Shown: one piece after another, positions 10,389-18,575 of the stretch
Position numbering within the stretch: the first letter of the stretch is position 1
How the letters are laid out: each line of letters starts with the position of its first letter
NCBI GenBank assembly: GCA_964019655.1
Contig: CAXHTR010000008.1
Location: 1,302,001 to 1,366,000, forward strand
Direction: 5' to 3'
From: Perkinsela sp. pyNocScin1
Lineage: Eukaryota > Euglenozoa > Kinetoplastea > Prokinetoplastida > Perkinselidae
DNA length: 64,000 nucleotides
The notes under the pieces: model-generated
Told to the model about the DNA's origin: nothing
The model's input: only the letters and a program-made list of their open reading frames with translations
The model's database searches: none
Program-made: the position numbers and the translations under genes

Positions 10389-11390
10389 ATGGGCTCTACG
10401 CTTTACCTTTTTTTCACTGCCATTCTTCAAAAAAAAATGCTTTTCGATTTTCTGATATGCGCAGATGCGCTCGGGCGCCTCGAGTACGCCGCACTCCCCC
10501 AGCAGGCCCTCATGGACCTCGTCGTGAGCAACGCCTTCGCGCGCACACGAACACGCTTGTTCGTTGACCAAGCCGGTGACTTCCGCGATGCGTGCACGTG
10601 GGACCGCGTCGAGTGCACCGACAAGAACGAGGTCACCCGCGTCCTCTGGCGCGGCATCGACCTCGGCCAGGTCGACCTTGAGTGGCTCCCGCCGCTGTGC
10701 ACCGAGTTCCAGGCGATCGACTGCCTCCTCGCCGGGACGCTGCCCTTTGCGCGCCTGCCGGTGTCCCTCGCGGCCCTCGGCCTCTCGCAGAACCAGCTCG
10801 AGGGCTCTCTGCGCCTCGACGAGCTCCACGACGACTTCCACGTGCTCGACCTGTCGTTCAACCGTTTCTCGGGGACTGTGGACCTCACGAAGCTACCGAG
10901 CAACCTCTCGCTCCTCCAAATAAACCGCAACAAGCTGCACGGGTCTGTCGACCTCTCGGCGCTGCCGCAAAAGCTCCAGTTCCTCGGGCTGCAGGACAAC
11001 CAGTTCTCGGGCTGCGCCGACCTCAGCCACCTGCCACAAAGCCTCGAGCAGCTGTATTTGCAGGACAACGCTTTTGCGGGGAGCGTCGACCTGCAGAACC
11101 TGCCCGAGAAGCTCGAGTCGATTATTCTCACGAGTAATCGTTTCTCGGGGGAGCTGCGACTCGATGGCCTCCCGGCGTCGCTGCGGCTCGCGCTCCTCAA
11201 CAACAACGAATTTTCAGGCTGCGCCGACGCGTCAGTGCTCCCGCAAGAAATGTTTGAGCTCTCCCTGGCGAACAACCAGCTGCAGACGATCATTTTGGGA
11301 GAAGCCCGGGATGGCCAGACTGTGCGGACTGGAGGCAACGAGGGGTGCACGGTGAAGGAATCTGTTGATGGGAGGAGTAATGAAGAATAA
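10389..11390 (+). CDS. Secreted leucine-rich-repeat protein (LRR-1)
   Basis: A 333-residue protein. The start was set at the first ATG (MGSTLYLFF), since the open frame upstream lacks one; a second ATG 48 bases on would also give a hydrophobic leader. After the leader comes an N-terminal cap with CTWDRVECTD, recalling the W-x-G-V-x-C cap of plant-type LRR proteins. Then follow about eight 23-residue repeats of the form LPxxLxxLxLxxNxFSGxxDL. There is no C-terminal membrane helix, so it is probably secreted or held by partners. Twelve proteins of this family are encoded in the window. LRR surface proteins of similar repeat type are, from memory, known in bodonids and trypanosomatids. Ligands are unknown. 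Confidence 0.85.
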   Translation: MGSTLYLFFTAILQKKMLFDFLICADALGRLEYAALPQQALMDLVVSNAFARTRTRLFVDQAGDFRDACTWDRVECTDKNEVTRVLWRGIDLGQVDLEWLPPLCTEFQAIDCLLAGTLPFARLPVSLAALGLSQNQLEGSLRLDELHDDFHVLDLSFNRFSGTVDLTKLPSNLSLLQINRNKLHGSVDLSALPQKLQFLGLQDNQFSGCADLSHLPQSLEQLYLQDNAFAGSVDLQNLPEKLESIILTSNRFSGELRLDGLPASLRLALLNNNEFSGCADASVLPQEMFELSLANNQLQTIILGEARDGQTVRTGGNEGCTVKESVDGRSNEE

Positions 11391-11509
11391 GACATTAAGG
11401 TTAAGGTGGCAATCATACTAAAAATTGACCCATGGGCTGCCAAAGTCTAGCAACAGGCAAAATGAGCGCAATACGTCAACAATTCCATCATTTTCTGCTA
11501 ACAGTACCA

Positions 11510-12226
11510 ATGCCACCTGAGCCATCTTCACCCTTTGACAAAGCGCTGCGAACGATGAAGGTCATGCGCGCCCAGCAGACCGCCGCGCTCGAGAGGCTCG
11601 AGGTCGAGATATACGAAGCCGAGCCCAGGTTCCTCCGCGCCCTCGCGAACATCGGCGCCGCCCTCACCCGCGACCGGGCCCGCTCGGAGCCCCCGGTCCC
11701 AGGCGACAAGGTCACGTGCACAGTTGTTGAGAATGATGCGCCACAGAGTTCTGGGGGCACTGGCGGTGCGCCCAGGCCCAAGCGCAGGCCGGAGCCGTCT
11801 CGCCCCGAGACGTTCCTCGCTGTGAAGCGTAGCGAGCTGCAGCACAAGGCGATGCTGTCCAGGGCGCCAGAAACGCGCGATCTGTACGTCGAAGTCGTCC
11901 CGCCGGTGCCCGAGCACGACGAACCCTCGCCCAACAGCGTTTTCACCCCGCTGTACTTTCCGCACACGGATGTTCCCCTCGAGGCGGACCGATTCGTGAC
12001 GCTCTCGAGTTCCACGGCGCTGGCGGCTGTTGAGCGGAACCAGCGCTTTCTCCTATCGAACGCGAACCCCGACGTGGCGCACAAGGCGGGGGACGCGCCG
12101 TTCTCCCCCTTCGCCGTATACGAGCGATCCCGCGGGCTCGTTCGGCAGTCAGGACTGCATGCGAGCCAGACAGGGTCATTCGGCGCGAAGCGCCCGACGC
12201 TCAAGCGAAAGGCTGAAGACACGTAA
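11510..12226 (+). CDS. Hypothetical protein, basic C-terminus
   Basis: A 238-residue protein I do not recognise. ATGs in frame occur at 11432, 11462 and 11510. I chose 11510 because a textbook acceptor lies just before it (TTTTCTGCTAACAG, then six bases to the ATG), while the earlier ATGs would fall inside the pyrimidine tract. The first ~60 residues are helical and charged (KALRTMKVMRAQQTAALERL). A proline- and arginine-rich linker follows, and the end (KRPTLKRKAEDT) looks like a nuclear localisation signal. Codon use is GC-ending like its neighbours, which supports coding. A nuclear role is inference only. Confidence 0.6.
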   Translation: MPPEPSSPFDKALRTMKVMRAQQTAALERLEVEIYEAEPRFLRALANIGAALTRDRARSEPPVPGDKVTCTVVENDAPQSSGGTGGAPRPKRRPEPSRPETFLAVKRSELQHKAMLSRAPETRDLYVEVVPPVPEHDEPSPNSVFTPLYFPHTDVPLEADRFVTLSSSTALAAVERNQRFLLSNANPDVAHKAGDAPFSPFAVYERSRGLVRQSGLHASQTGSFGAKRPTLKRKAEDT

Positions 12227-12291
12227 GCGTAGTCTGAGAGCATTTCTTGGAGTCACCCATTTTTTCGGAATTTATTTGATTACGTCGTCGA

Positions 12292-12543
12292 ATGTCTGAC
12301 CCGTTCTTGCGGCCGGGAGAGCCGGACTCGAAGCACGGCCGGGAGGTGCTCGCGAGCTTCGTGGGCCACCGGGACGCTGACACCGCCCCGAGCGAGATCG
12401 CCCGTCAACAGCAGGCCGACATGCATGCGTTTTGCCACCTGTTCACACCGATGACGCAGTACCTGGCAGCCACGGAGAACCTGACGATGCAGGAGGTCCG
12501 CTACCGCGCGCTCGAGCGCATGGCGAATCCGATGGTGGAGTAG
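12292..12543 (+). CDS. Small hypothetical protein, 83 aa
   Basis: An 83-residue ORF starting MSDPFLRPG and ending ERMANPMVE, the last gene of the first plus-strand cluster. Its codons are strongly GC-ending, unlike the AT-rich sequence on both sides, which argues that it is coding. The C-terminal half (MQEVRYRALERM) is predicted helical. It has one cysteine, no signal peptide and no family I recognise. Confidence 0.5.
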   Translation: MSDPFLRPGEPDSKHGREVLASFVGHRDADTAPSEIARQQQADMHAFCHLFTPMTQYLAATENLTMQEVRYRALERMANPMVE

Positions 12544-13046
12544 CTGTGAATGATTATTGAGATAATGTTGGTCTGGACGGCGCTTATACGCACTAAACTT
12601 TAGAATATTTTATTATAAAAATGACGCGTTTGCAGGCAATAGTGTGCCGGCAATGATCGGAAAGAGCTACGAATGACGTGTGAAAACTGACGAGGATAGT
12701 CGATCGCATTTTACTTCCGCCCTGTAGCCCACTTGCGCTATGCGTGATAATATTTTATGAGTATCGAATAAGTGCTACCGAACACGAATGCTCTTTGACG
12801 GATTGCCCTCTGGCCACACTGCCAGAGCACCGCAATCTCGCTCCCTGATGAAAGCGATGGAAGGTGTGTGAGATCAAAGCTGTTTCTGAATTTTATCGAC
12901 ATGATGCGACTTATCACGAGTGGATTTTTTAGAAACGCGAAGAAGCATACGACCAATATCCGAAAGCTTCGCAATCTCTCCCCTGATCAGGCCGCACACG
13001 GGAATCGCCCACTTCGCAGAATCGGGGAGGTAAAACATCCCTGGCC

Positions 13047-13083
13047 GGAGTTGAACCCAGGTCAGGCAACGCCCACTGAGCCA
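13047..13083 (-). promoter_or_regulatory. tRNA-like A/B-box pair upstream of SL-like unit 1
   Basis: Read on the minus strand, TGGCTCAGTGG (13083-13073) matches the Pol III A box, and GGTTCAACTCC (13057-13047) matches the B-box consensus exactly. Only 15 bases separate them, too few for an anticodon arm, so this is not a working tRNA. CCTGG/CCAGG pair around the B box. The module points away from the spliced-leader-like sequence. Its A-box edge is 94 bp from the proposed exon start, close to the spacing of trypanosome U-snRNA genes from their divergent tRNA partners. Confidence 0.55.
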
Positions 13084-13176
13084 TGTATGAGCTTCGCCTC
13101 TGATTGCACACATAACCCTGTGTATTGTGTGCGACGCACACACTCTCACTGCGACATACACACCAATCCACTGGTT

Positions 13177-13248
13177 AATTTCTGCTACATTAGTTCAGTT
13201 TCTGTACTTAATTGGTATGAGAAGCTTGATCTTTTATGCCCTTGACAG
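13177..13248 (+). ncRNA. Spliced-leader RNA-like gene, copy 1
   Basis: The segment ends its putative exon with CAGTTTCTGTACTTAATTG at 13214, followed at once by the donor GTATGAGAAGC. Trypanosomatid SL RNA has CAGTTTCTGTACTATATTG then GTATGAGAAGC, and the diplonemid SL exon ends very similarly (both from memory). If the exon begins AATTTCTGC at 13177 it is 38 nt long, near the usual 39. The donor side is followed by GATCTTTTATG, a possible Sm-like site or an early T-run. Identity with copy 2 covers 13168-13248 and then stops, so the 3' part of the RNA is uncertain. It could be a functional SL gene, a variant, or a retro-copy. Confidence 0.65.
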
Positions 13249-13437
13249 TCGCGCGGTGGTGATGCTTTCGCACTTGTTTCTGCATTCAATTCAGAAATGC
13301 CCACTAAGTGAGATGAGTCGCTTCACAGGCCTTCTTTTATCTGTCGACGTCGATGTGCCCACGTCCTGTGAACTCTGCTCCAAGACGTCGCAGGCAGACT
13401 TTCCACTCGGCCCCCAAGCCGAGAAATCACACTGCCT

Positions 13438-13474
13438 GGGATCGAAGTCAGAACACACACACGCCACTCTCATG
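13438..13474 (-). promoter_or_regulatory. tRNA-like A/B-box pair upstream of SL-like unit 2
   Basis: On the minus strand CATGAGAGTGG (13474-13464) is a weak A box sharing the AGTGG core, and ACTTCGATCCC (13448-13438) is a B box with one mismatch. The internal spacing (15 bases) and the distance to SL-like copy 2 (95 bp to the proposed exon start) equal those of module 1 to within one base, although the sequences otherwise differ. That constancy is the main evidence. Confidence 0.45.
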
Positions 13475-13568
13475 TTTTTGACTTCACGACTCAGGACTAG
13501 CACATAGCGCATGTGCGTGAATAAATAGATAACTGCAGAGCTTCACCGTTTCCCACCGACCACTGGTT

Positions 13569-13640
13569 AATTTCTGCTACATTAGTTCAGTTTCTGTACT
13601 TAATTGGTATGAGAAGCTTGATCTTTTATGTCCTTCACAG
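13569..13640 (+). ncRNA. Spliced-leader RNA-like gene, copy 2
   Basis: The match to copy 1 runs from 13560 to 13640 with only two differences (TGCCCTTGACAG against TGTCCTTCACAG). The exon-like part ends at 13606 and is followed by GTATGAGAAGC. Flanks on both sides are unrelated to those of copy 1, so this is not a simple tandem duplication. As in copy 1, a divergent tRNA-like module lies about 95 bp upstream. Conserved length beyond the donor is only 34 nt, shorter than known SL RNA introns. Confidence 0.62.
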
Positions 13641-13734
13641 GTCGGTCCGCGCTCAGCCTCGAACAGCTCCAACGTCGAGTGGCTGGCTGCAGTAGCCGTG
13701 CTAATCAAATCTGATCTTTCTGACATTCAGAGAG

Positions 13735-13920
13735 ATGTTCCAAATATGTGCAGTGTCTCTCATTTTGACCCTATTTTCGGAAGTTAAGTGTGGTCAGAAG
13801 TTCCTTCAAGCACGGCAGCTGGAGCTCTTTCATCAGCTACGTGCGGGACCTCGCTTGCGTAGTGGCCCACTTCTCCGAGAGGATCAAGCGTCTGTAGACG
13901 TGAATCCTGAGATTTTATGA
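13735..13920 (+). CDS. Short ORF with leader-like N-terminus, doubtful
   Basis: A 61-codon ORF that starts MFQICAVSLILTLFSEVKCG, a plausible signal peptide, followed by QARQLELFHQL, which faintly recalls the start of the secreted LRR proteins (QxxMELLV). It stops before any repeat. It may be a relic of an LRR gene on the plus strand, or chance. Confidence 0.2.
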   Translation: MFQICAVSLILTLFSEVKCGQKFLQARQLELFHQLRAGPRLRSGPLLREDQASVDVNPEIL

Positions 13921-14103
13921 ATATTCATGTAACTCTATCCGATCCCACCTAGAGCAAAAGCGTATGTGCTCGGGTCAAAAGGAGTACAAGAAAAAAATGT
14001 ATTGTACAAGAGAGACAATCCCTGTGAAGACACGGATGAATACGTTTCAAACGAAGATAATATCTCTCATAAGAACTACACCTGCGCCACCCTGAGCCCT
14101 CTG

Positions 14104-14799
14104 CTATGTCTGAAAAACGTCGTTGCGGCCTTTGTCCTTTTTGCGAAGCGGATGAATTTCGCCTATTTTGAGGTCGAACAAATGGATAGAGTCGATGTCC
14201 TTTGGCAGTGCTGAATAATACAGAACCTTCTGCGCAAAATTATTTCTCGAGAAGTAGGCGTTGCGCAGAGTTGCGGGCAGCTTGCAGAAAGAAAGCGTCC
14301 CCGAGAGCTGGTTGACCGACAAATCAATCGTTCGCAGCCTATCTGGGAACGACCTGCAGTCAATCGTCCCGAAAAGCGCGTTCTCCCGCAAATACACGTG
14401 TTCGACCATCTGTGGCAGAAGGTGCGTGTGGACCTCGTAGCGCTGCTTTGAACGCACAATGTGCAGGTTTGTCACTGTGTCCGGGACGAAGCCAATGCAA
14501 AAGTTCCCGAAGAAGACGTCCTGTGCGACTATATCAGTGACTTTGTTGGCTTTGCACACCTTCCGAAATATCTTCTTTTTGGGCTTGCGTTTCGAGGCTC
14601 GAGCAGACACGTGGTATGGCTCTTCACTGTCCGCCCAGCTGCAGAAGTCATCGAAAGACTTACCGCAAGCGAGCCGCTCAACAACGCTGGAGTGGATATT
14701 CTGGAAAAATGCCCGAATAAGGGGTCCCTGTCCGCTGAGATCGGCGTCGGTGTCAGCTGTGTACACAAGGCTAGAGGTGAGCAGCGCGATGGAAGACAT
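14104..14799 (-). CDS. Secreted leucine-rich-repeat protein (LRR-2)
   Basis: A 231-residue protein; the open frame is five codons longer but begins with TTG, so the ATG of MSSIALLTSS was taken. A short leader precedes an N-terminal cap of ~80 residues rich in lysine and arginine (RASKRKPKKK). Only about four LRRs follow (LPQMVEHVYLRENALFG, then FPDRLRTIDLSVNQLSG and others). The C-terminal cap contains NNFAQKVLYYSALP and shares this QKVxYY element with the LRR protein at 40.2-40.9 kb, so the two form a subfamily. It is the last gene of the second cluster. Confidence 0.75.
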   Translation of the reverse strand: MSSIALLTSSLVYTADTDADLSGQGPLIRAFFQNIHSSVVERLACGKSFDDFCSWADSEEPYHVSARASKRKPKKKIFRKVCKANKVTDIVAQDVFFGNFCIGFVPDTVTNLHIVRSKQRYEVHTHLLPQMVEHVYLRENALFGTIDCRSFPDRLRTIDLSVNQLSGTLSFCKLPATLRNAYFSRNNFAQKVLYYSALPKDIDSIHLFDLKIGEIHPLRKKDKGRNDVFQT

Positions 14800-15248
14800 T
14801 TTTACTAAAATCAAATTTTGGTACTTGATGACATTATTATACCGAAAGCCTGAGGGACAATGGTGATGTTCGACTTTTCCACTGATTGGAAAGCCCTACA
14901 AGGGTACGCTGTCAGCATCGACTTCAATCCCATCAGCCATTTGAGCCATCTCCTGGCTTTACAGAAGGGCATCGATCCCCAACCCCTTTCTCTCAAAGCG
15001 GATATTCGCATCTAGAGAGGGCCCCTACCCGACGTGTAGGCTCTAAGAGGGGAAATTGAGACCCTTCGGTGCGTTCTTGGATACCCCTCTTCAGCACAGA
15101 TAATCGAACGAATAAGGCAAACGCGCCCACATACAGAGCTAACCTAACTTCTTGATGACATCCTCTCACAACTACTAGAGTCCTACATGCACTTCAATTC
15201 AGGCTGCCCCTTCGCTTCTTCTGTAGAATACCCCAAGTAAAATTCAAC

Positions 15249-15965
15249 TTAGACAAGCGCCCCATAGCCTCGCACTTGAATCCGCTTATCAGACTTCTCA
15301 CCCCTGCCGGTGCCGCACATGCGTATCTTTTCGCCGTTTGCGTACAGCAAGACGCGATAGAGCGATTTTGGCATTCGCTCGCTCGAGAAGACCACAGCGG
15401 TGATCGGGTTGTACTGCAAGTCAATGTGCTGGATCGTTGGTGGGAGCGAGAGCAGGACGATCCCCCCAGAGAGCGAATTCAAGCTGGCGTTGAAGTGCCG
15501 CATGGCTGGCGGGAGCCGCTGCAGGTCGACGCTGCCGTACAGCTCGCAGTTCTGCGCTGTGAACTTCCGTATACTCGAGGGAAGGCGGGCGGTGTGGATG
15601 GCAGTATTGACTTCGGCGTTAACTATCTCAAATTCTTTCAAATGTGGCGGCAGCCAGTCGATCGCGACGCACCCACGGGCCCCGAAGAACTGCGGCATCC
15701 AGCCGGTGCCCGCCAGGTTAACCTCCCAGCGGATGCTTTCGATGACCCCGTCAGCACATCGCACGTGCGGCCACCGGCAGACATTGGCTGTGTGGCGAGT
15801 GTTCGTGACATCGATGTGGCCGAAGTGAACACCGGTCGGGCCTGGGCTGTAGAGATGCACGAGGTTGTGCATGCAGGTGATCTGGTACTGTGCGTCAGCG
15901 GCGCCGATGCGGTGGTCGTCAGATGCTGTGATGGGGAGGGAGAGGTGCTGACAGAGGAGAAACAT
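15249..15965 (-). CDS. Secreted leucine-rich-repeat protein (LRR-3)
   Basis: A 238-residue protein starting MFLLCQHLSLPITASDD, a short leader; 51 further codons upstream are open but lack an ATG. The cap region has CRWPHVRCADG, again the W-x-x-V-x-C pattern. About four or five repeats follow (WLPPHLKEFEI, LPSSIRKFTAQNCELYG, LPPAMRHFNASLNSLSG, LPPTIQHIDLQYNPI). The C-terminal cap is basic (RGEKSDKRIQVRGYG) and unlike those of the tandem array near 50 kb. Confidence 0.75.
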   Translation of the reverse strand: MFLLCQHLSLPITASDDHRIGAADAQYQITCMHNLVHLYSPGPTGVHFGHIDVTNTRHTANVCRWPHVRCADGVIESIRWEVNLAGTGWMPQFFGARGCVAIDWLPPHLKEFEIVNAEVNTAIHTARLPSSIRKFTAQNCELYGSVDLQRLPPAMRHFNASLNSLSGGIVLLSLPPTIQHIDLQYNPITAVVFSSERMPKSLYRVLLYANGEKIRMCGTGRGEKSDKRIQVRGYGALV

Positions 15966-16406
15966 TGCGCCGGCACATGCAAAGTACAAAGTTAATTGGA
16001 AGGAATGCAGATAGCTGAAAGAGGGAACGAAAATGGTCCGATGGAATTGGTAAATGGGTATGAAGCTCAATCTACCCTTATGACAAAAATTCGGTAGTTT
16101 GGTAAGATCTCCACCCAACAGTATCGCACACCTCTGATAGACTCCAAATAAACTTTATTTATTTCACCATTCACACGAATTTCACATTGAAAAACAAACG
16201 CAAGAAAACCAAAATCGGCCATGAATCATGGAAGTACTGTGAAGTCAGTTTCGCTCTTTCGTTTGTGCGGTCGGGGTCCAACGGCTCTGAACGCCAACAG
16301 CTCGCACAACAGGCACCATTGCAGTTTTCTTCACGACTGCTCTACCGCGTGTTATCAACAGCCCCCGTGCGTTCAGCTCATAGCCATACGTCCAATGTTG
16401 TATATA
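15966..16406. other. Intergenic, no gene seen
   Basis: Sequence between LRR-3 and the first copy of the 200 bp repeat. The 51 open codons upstream of LRR-3 are taken as untranslated. Confidence 0.4.
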
Positions 16407-16600
16407 AGCTCTTTCACGACTTGTCACGTAACAGTGCATTGCTTCTGCAGAGTAAGCCAACAGCAGGATGCTGAGAGAAGCTTCATAACTTTTCTCTCGT
16501 TTTTGAATTGCTAATACTACTAAAACAATGAGTGTACCTAGAAAACACAACCTTCGCGCTACGAGGTCTCGTAGGCTGCCTGACCAGCTGCCTGAGCTTA
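16407..16600 (+). repeat. Diverged ~200 bp repeat, copy A
   Basis: This stretch resembles 17065-17250 at roughly 75-80% by eye. The best block is CAGCAGGATGCTGAGAG and the following ~120 bases, through a short ORF that begins ATGAGTGTACCTAGAAAACA. In copy A that ORF stops after 25 codons. Copy A contains the palindrome CTACGAGGTCTCGTAG, which copy B has lost. Confidence 0.6.
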
Positions 16601-17064
16601 GATGAGTTGGTGCGTAAAATCAATCGAGATATCGAAAGAAACCGTGGAAAAGGTCCTTATGAATTCGTGAAGGAGTTACCTTTCTTCACTTCATGTAATA
16701 AAATACATGAAGGAAGTACCTTTCCTATCTAGTATTCGACGAAGTACGGATTAAGAGCACTACGAGAAATAGAATGATATACAGAATAACCTAGGCCACT
16801 TTAGACCCATGCTCAGCGGGTTCTTAGATGATCTGAATTTTTCATGTTGCTTTATAATGCATCTATGCTCATTTCGCAGAAGAAGTGTCCTTAGTTTTTC
16901 GTATTCCCGTTGGTATTCCCGCATTCCCCCAGGTTGTTTGACAGAGGACGGATAGGTTAGTAATATGAGCTGGTTTGGGAGTCAAACAATCTATCCATGC
17001 GGAATTAGAAACGCTTATTAGAGCTAAGAATTAAGGTTATTAGAGAGACGACTTGGGTTATTTG

Positions 17065-17250
17065 AGAAGTTCTTTCACAAATTGCCACGTAGGAGAAAAT
17101 AGCTTCTGAAGAGTGAGCGAACAGCAGGATGCTGAGAGTAGCTTTATAACTTTTCTTTCGTTTTTGAATCGCTATAAAAACAATGTGTTCTCCTAAAAGA
17201 CACAATCTTCGCGCGATTAGGTCTCGTGGACTGCCTGACCAGCAGTCTCC
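17065..17250 (+). repeat. Diverged ~200 bp repeat, copy B
   Basis: Second copy of the repeat at 16407-16600, about 660 bp downstream in the same orientation. The start codon and next ~19 codons of the plus-strand ORF at 17183 fall inside it. Differences in that ORF are mainly synonymous or conservative (HNLRA and LPDQ are kept), whereas in the overlapping minus-strand frame they change amino acids. Confidence 0.6.
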
Positions 17251-17644
17251 CAACGCCATCTATCAGAGCTTTAGTCAATCCCGAAAGATGACGCCTCTCA
17301 GGGCTCGCCGGGAGAGAGAAGAAATCTATGCCATGCCTACAAGCAGATCTGATTCGGTTAGCAAACCACTGCTGTTCCTGATGGAAACCGCGATGAGCCT
17401 TGTGGAGAGCCAAGAACTCCAGAGGCACAGGCAGACTACGAATTTTTCGAGTCAGTCATGCCTTTGTCAGCTTCTGGCACTTCTGAAGCAACGCAGAATC
17501 CGAGGGTGCCTCTATGTCAAGGAGATCCAGCTGGCGAAACTCAGCGTTCTTTATTGGCAATGCCTTCAAATCATACAGGTAAGCCATCTTGAAGCTACGC
17601 ATGATCGAATTCGGTGCTCGAAGCTGTTAGTGCTGGGAGGATAA
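17183..17644 (+). CDS. Hypothetical plus-strand ORF, doubtful
   Basis: A 153-codon ORF starting MCSPKRHNLRAIRSRGLPDQ. Its N-terminus matches a second, truncated ORF in repeat copy A (MSVPRKHNLRATRSRRLPDQ). In its favour are the conservative differences between the copies. Against it are its orientation, opposite to the surrounding minus-strand cluster, and AT-rich codon use unlike proven genes. No family is recognised. Confidence 0.25.
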   Translation: MCSPKRHNLRAIRSRGLPDQQSPNAIYQSFSQSRKMTPLRARREREEIYAMPTSRSDSVSKPLLFLMETAMSLVESQELQRHRQTTNFSSQSCLCQLLALLKQRRIRGCLYVKEIQLAKLSVLYWQCLQIIQVSHLEATHDRIRCSKLLVLGG

Positions 17645-18139
17645 TAAGATGATTGGTATAAGTGAGCGCACCACGCTCTTTTCTGCTTCTGCATAGAAGG
17701 ATACACACCATTCATGCGCCTCTTGGACGCTTCGTCCTCTAAAAAGCTGAATTATGCACGACTTGTCTCGCTTCACGCCTTTTCGATATGATCAGAGATA
17801 AGCGTTACCGTTTCTCGTCATTGCGGTCAGCAACACGGACCATAGTAAGGGAGTCATCATGAAGGGAAAGATAGACGTAAAGATCTCTCGGTCTTGACAG
17901 GTACAGATGGCACGATGGGGAAACATGCGATCTGCGTTTTAAAGACCTCTGCGAACAGAAAGTACTCATAAAAGAAACCACCTACGCTGCTTTGGTACAG
18001 TGCTTGTCATGGTTAAACGTAAGAGACGTAAAATTGATACAAATGTGAACGCACAGCCGAAAATCTATAGAAAAACTTCAGCTTAAACGAAACAAAACGC
18101 AGAATGGGCGTTCATGAGTCTTTGTGGCACTTGGGTCAC
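17645..18139. other. Intergenic, no gene seen
   Basis: AT-rich sequence downstream of the histone H4 gene on the minus strand. No ORF with gene-like codon use and no RNA gene recognised. Confidence 0.5.
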
Positions 18140-18439
18140 TTAAGCGTAGCCGTAGAGCATGCGGCCGCGCTTGCGGAGGGCGTAGACGACGTCGAGGGCG
18201 GTGACAGTCGTGCGCTTGGAGTGCTCAGTGTAGGTGACGGAGTCACGGACGACGCCCTCGACGAATCCCTTGAGGATGCCGCGGACCTCCTCGTACATGA
18301 CGCCGGAGATACGCTTGACACCACCGCGGCGAGCGAGGCGGCGGATGGCGGGCTTGGTGATGCCACGGATGTTGTCCTTGAGCGCGCGCTGCTGGCGGCG
18401 GATGCCTTTTGCGTCACCGGATTTCTTACCTTTGGCCAT
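18140..18439 (-). CDS. H4: Histone H4
   Basis: A 99-residue core histone. The N-terminus [12 protein letters not shown] is the form found in trypanosomes, while the globular part ([20 protein letters not shown], then [29 protein letters not shown]) is closer to the general eukaryotic sequence than trypanosomatid H4 is. It ends MLYGYA. A clear 3' acceptor (CTCTCCCCATAG) lies 22 bases upstream of the ATG. It pairs with the H3 gene 136 bp upstream on the same strand, so both would come from one transcript. Confidence 0.97.
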   Translation of the reverse strand: MAKGKKSGDAKGIRRQQRALKDNIRGITKPAIRRLARRGGVKRISGVMYEEVRGILKGFVEGVVRDSVTYTEHSKRTTVTALDVVYALRKRGRMLYGYA

Positions 18440-18575
18440 TCCGTAAAAGTGTGAAAGAGTGGAACTATGGGGAGAGGGTAAAAAGCCTCAGAGATAAGAT
18501 TTAGAAGTGATTGACTCATGAAGGTAAACACACGTGGACGAGTGCCCAGAATGGGGGCATTAACCTCAAAGGGAA

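Larger units (their letters stand above)
12544..14103. other. Convergent strand-switch region
   Basis: Plus-strand genes end at 12543 and minus-strand genes end at 14104, so two directional clusters converge here. In kinetoplastids such regions are where polycistronic transcription stops. The region is AT-rich and contains two spliced-leader-like units and two tRNA-like A/B-box pairs, described separately. The remainder (12544-13040 and 13921-14103) shows nothing recognisable. Confidence 0.65.

Noticed and set aside
13021-13100. A functional tRNA upstream of SL-like copy 1
   Set aside because: The B box is perfect but the A-to-B spacing is too short for an anticodon arm and no acceptor stem forms.
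16245-17259. Minus-strand frames in the 200 bp repeat (AIQKR-x-KSY...) as a conserved gene pair
   Set aside because: Differences between the copies change amino acids such as Glu to Lys in this frame, while the plus-strand frame is better preserved; neither minus frame has a good start.
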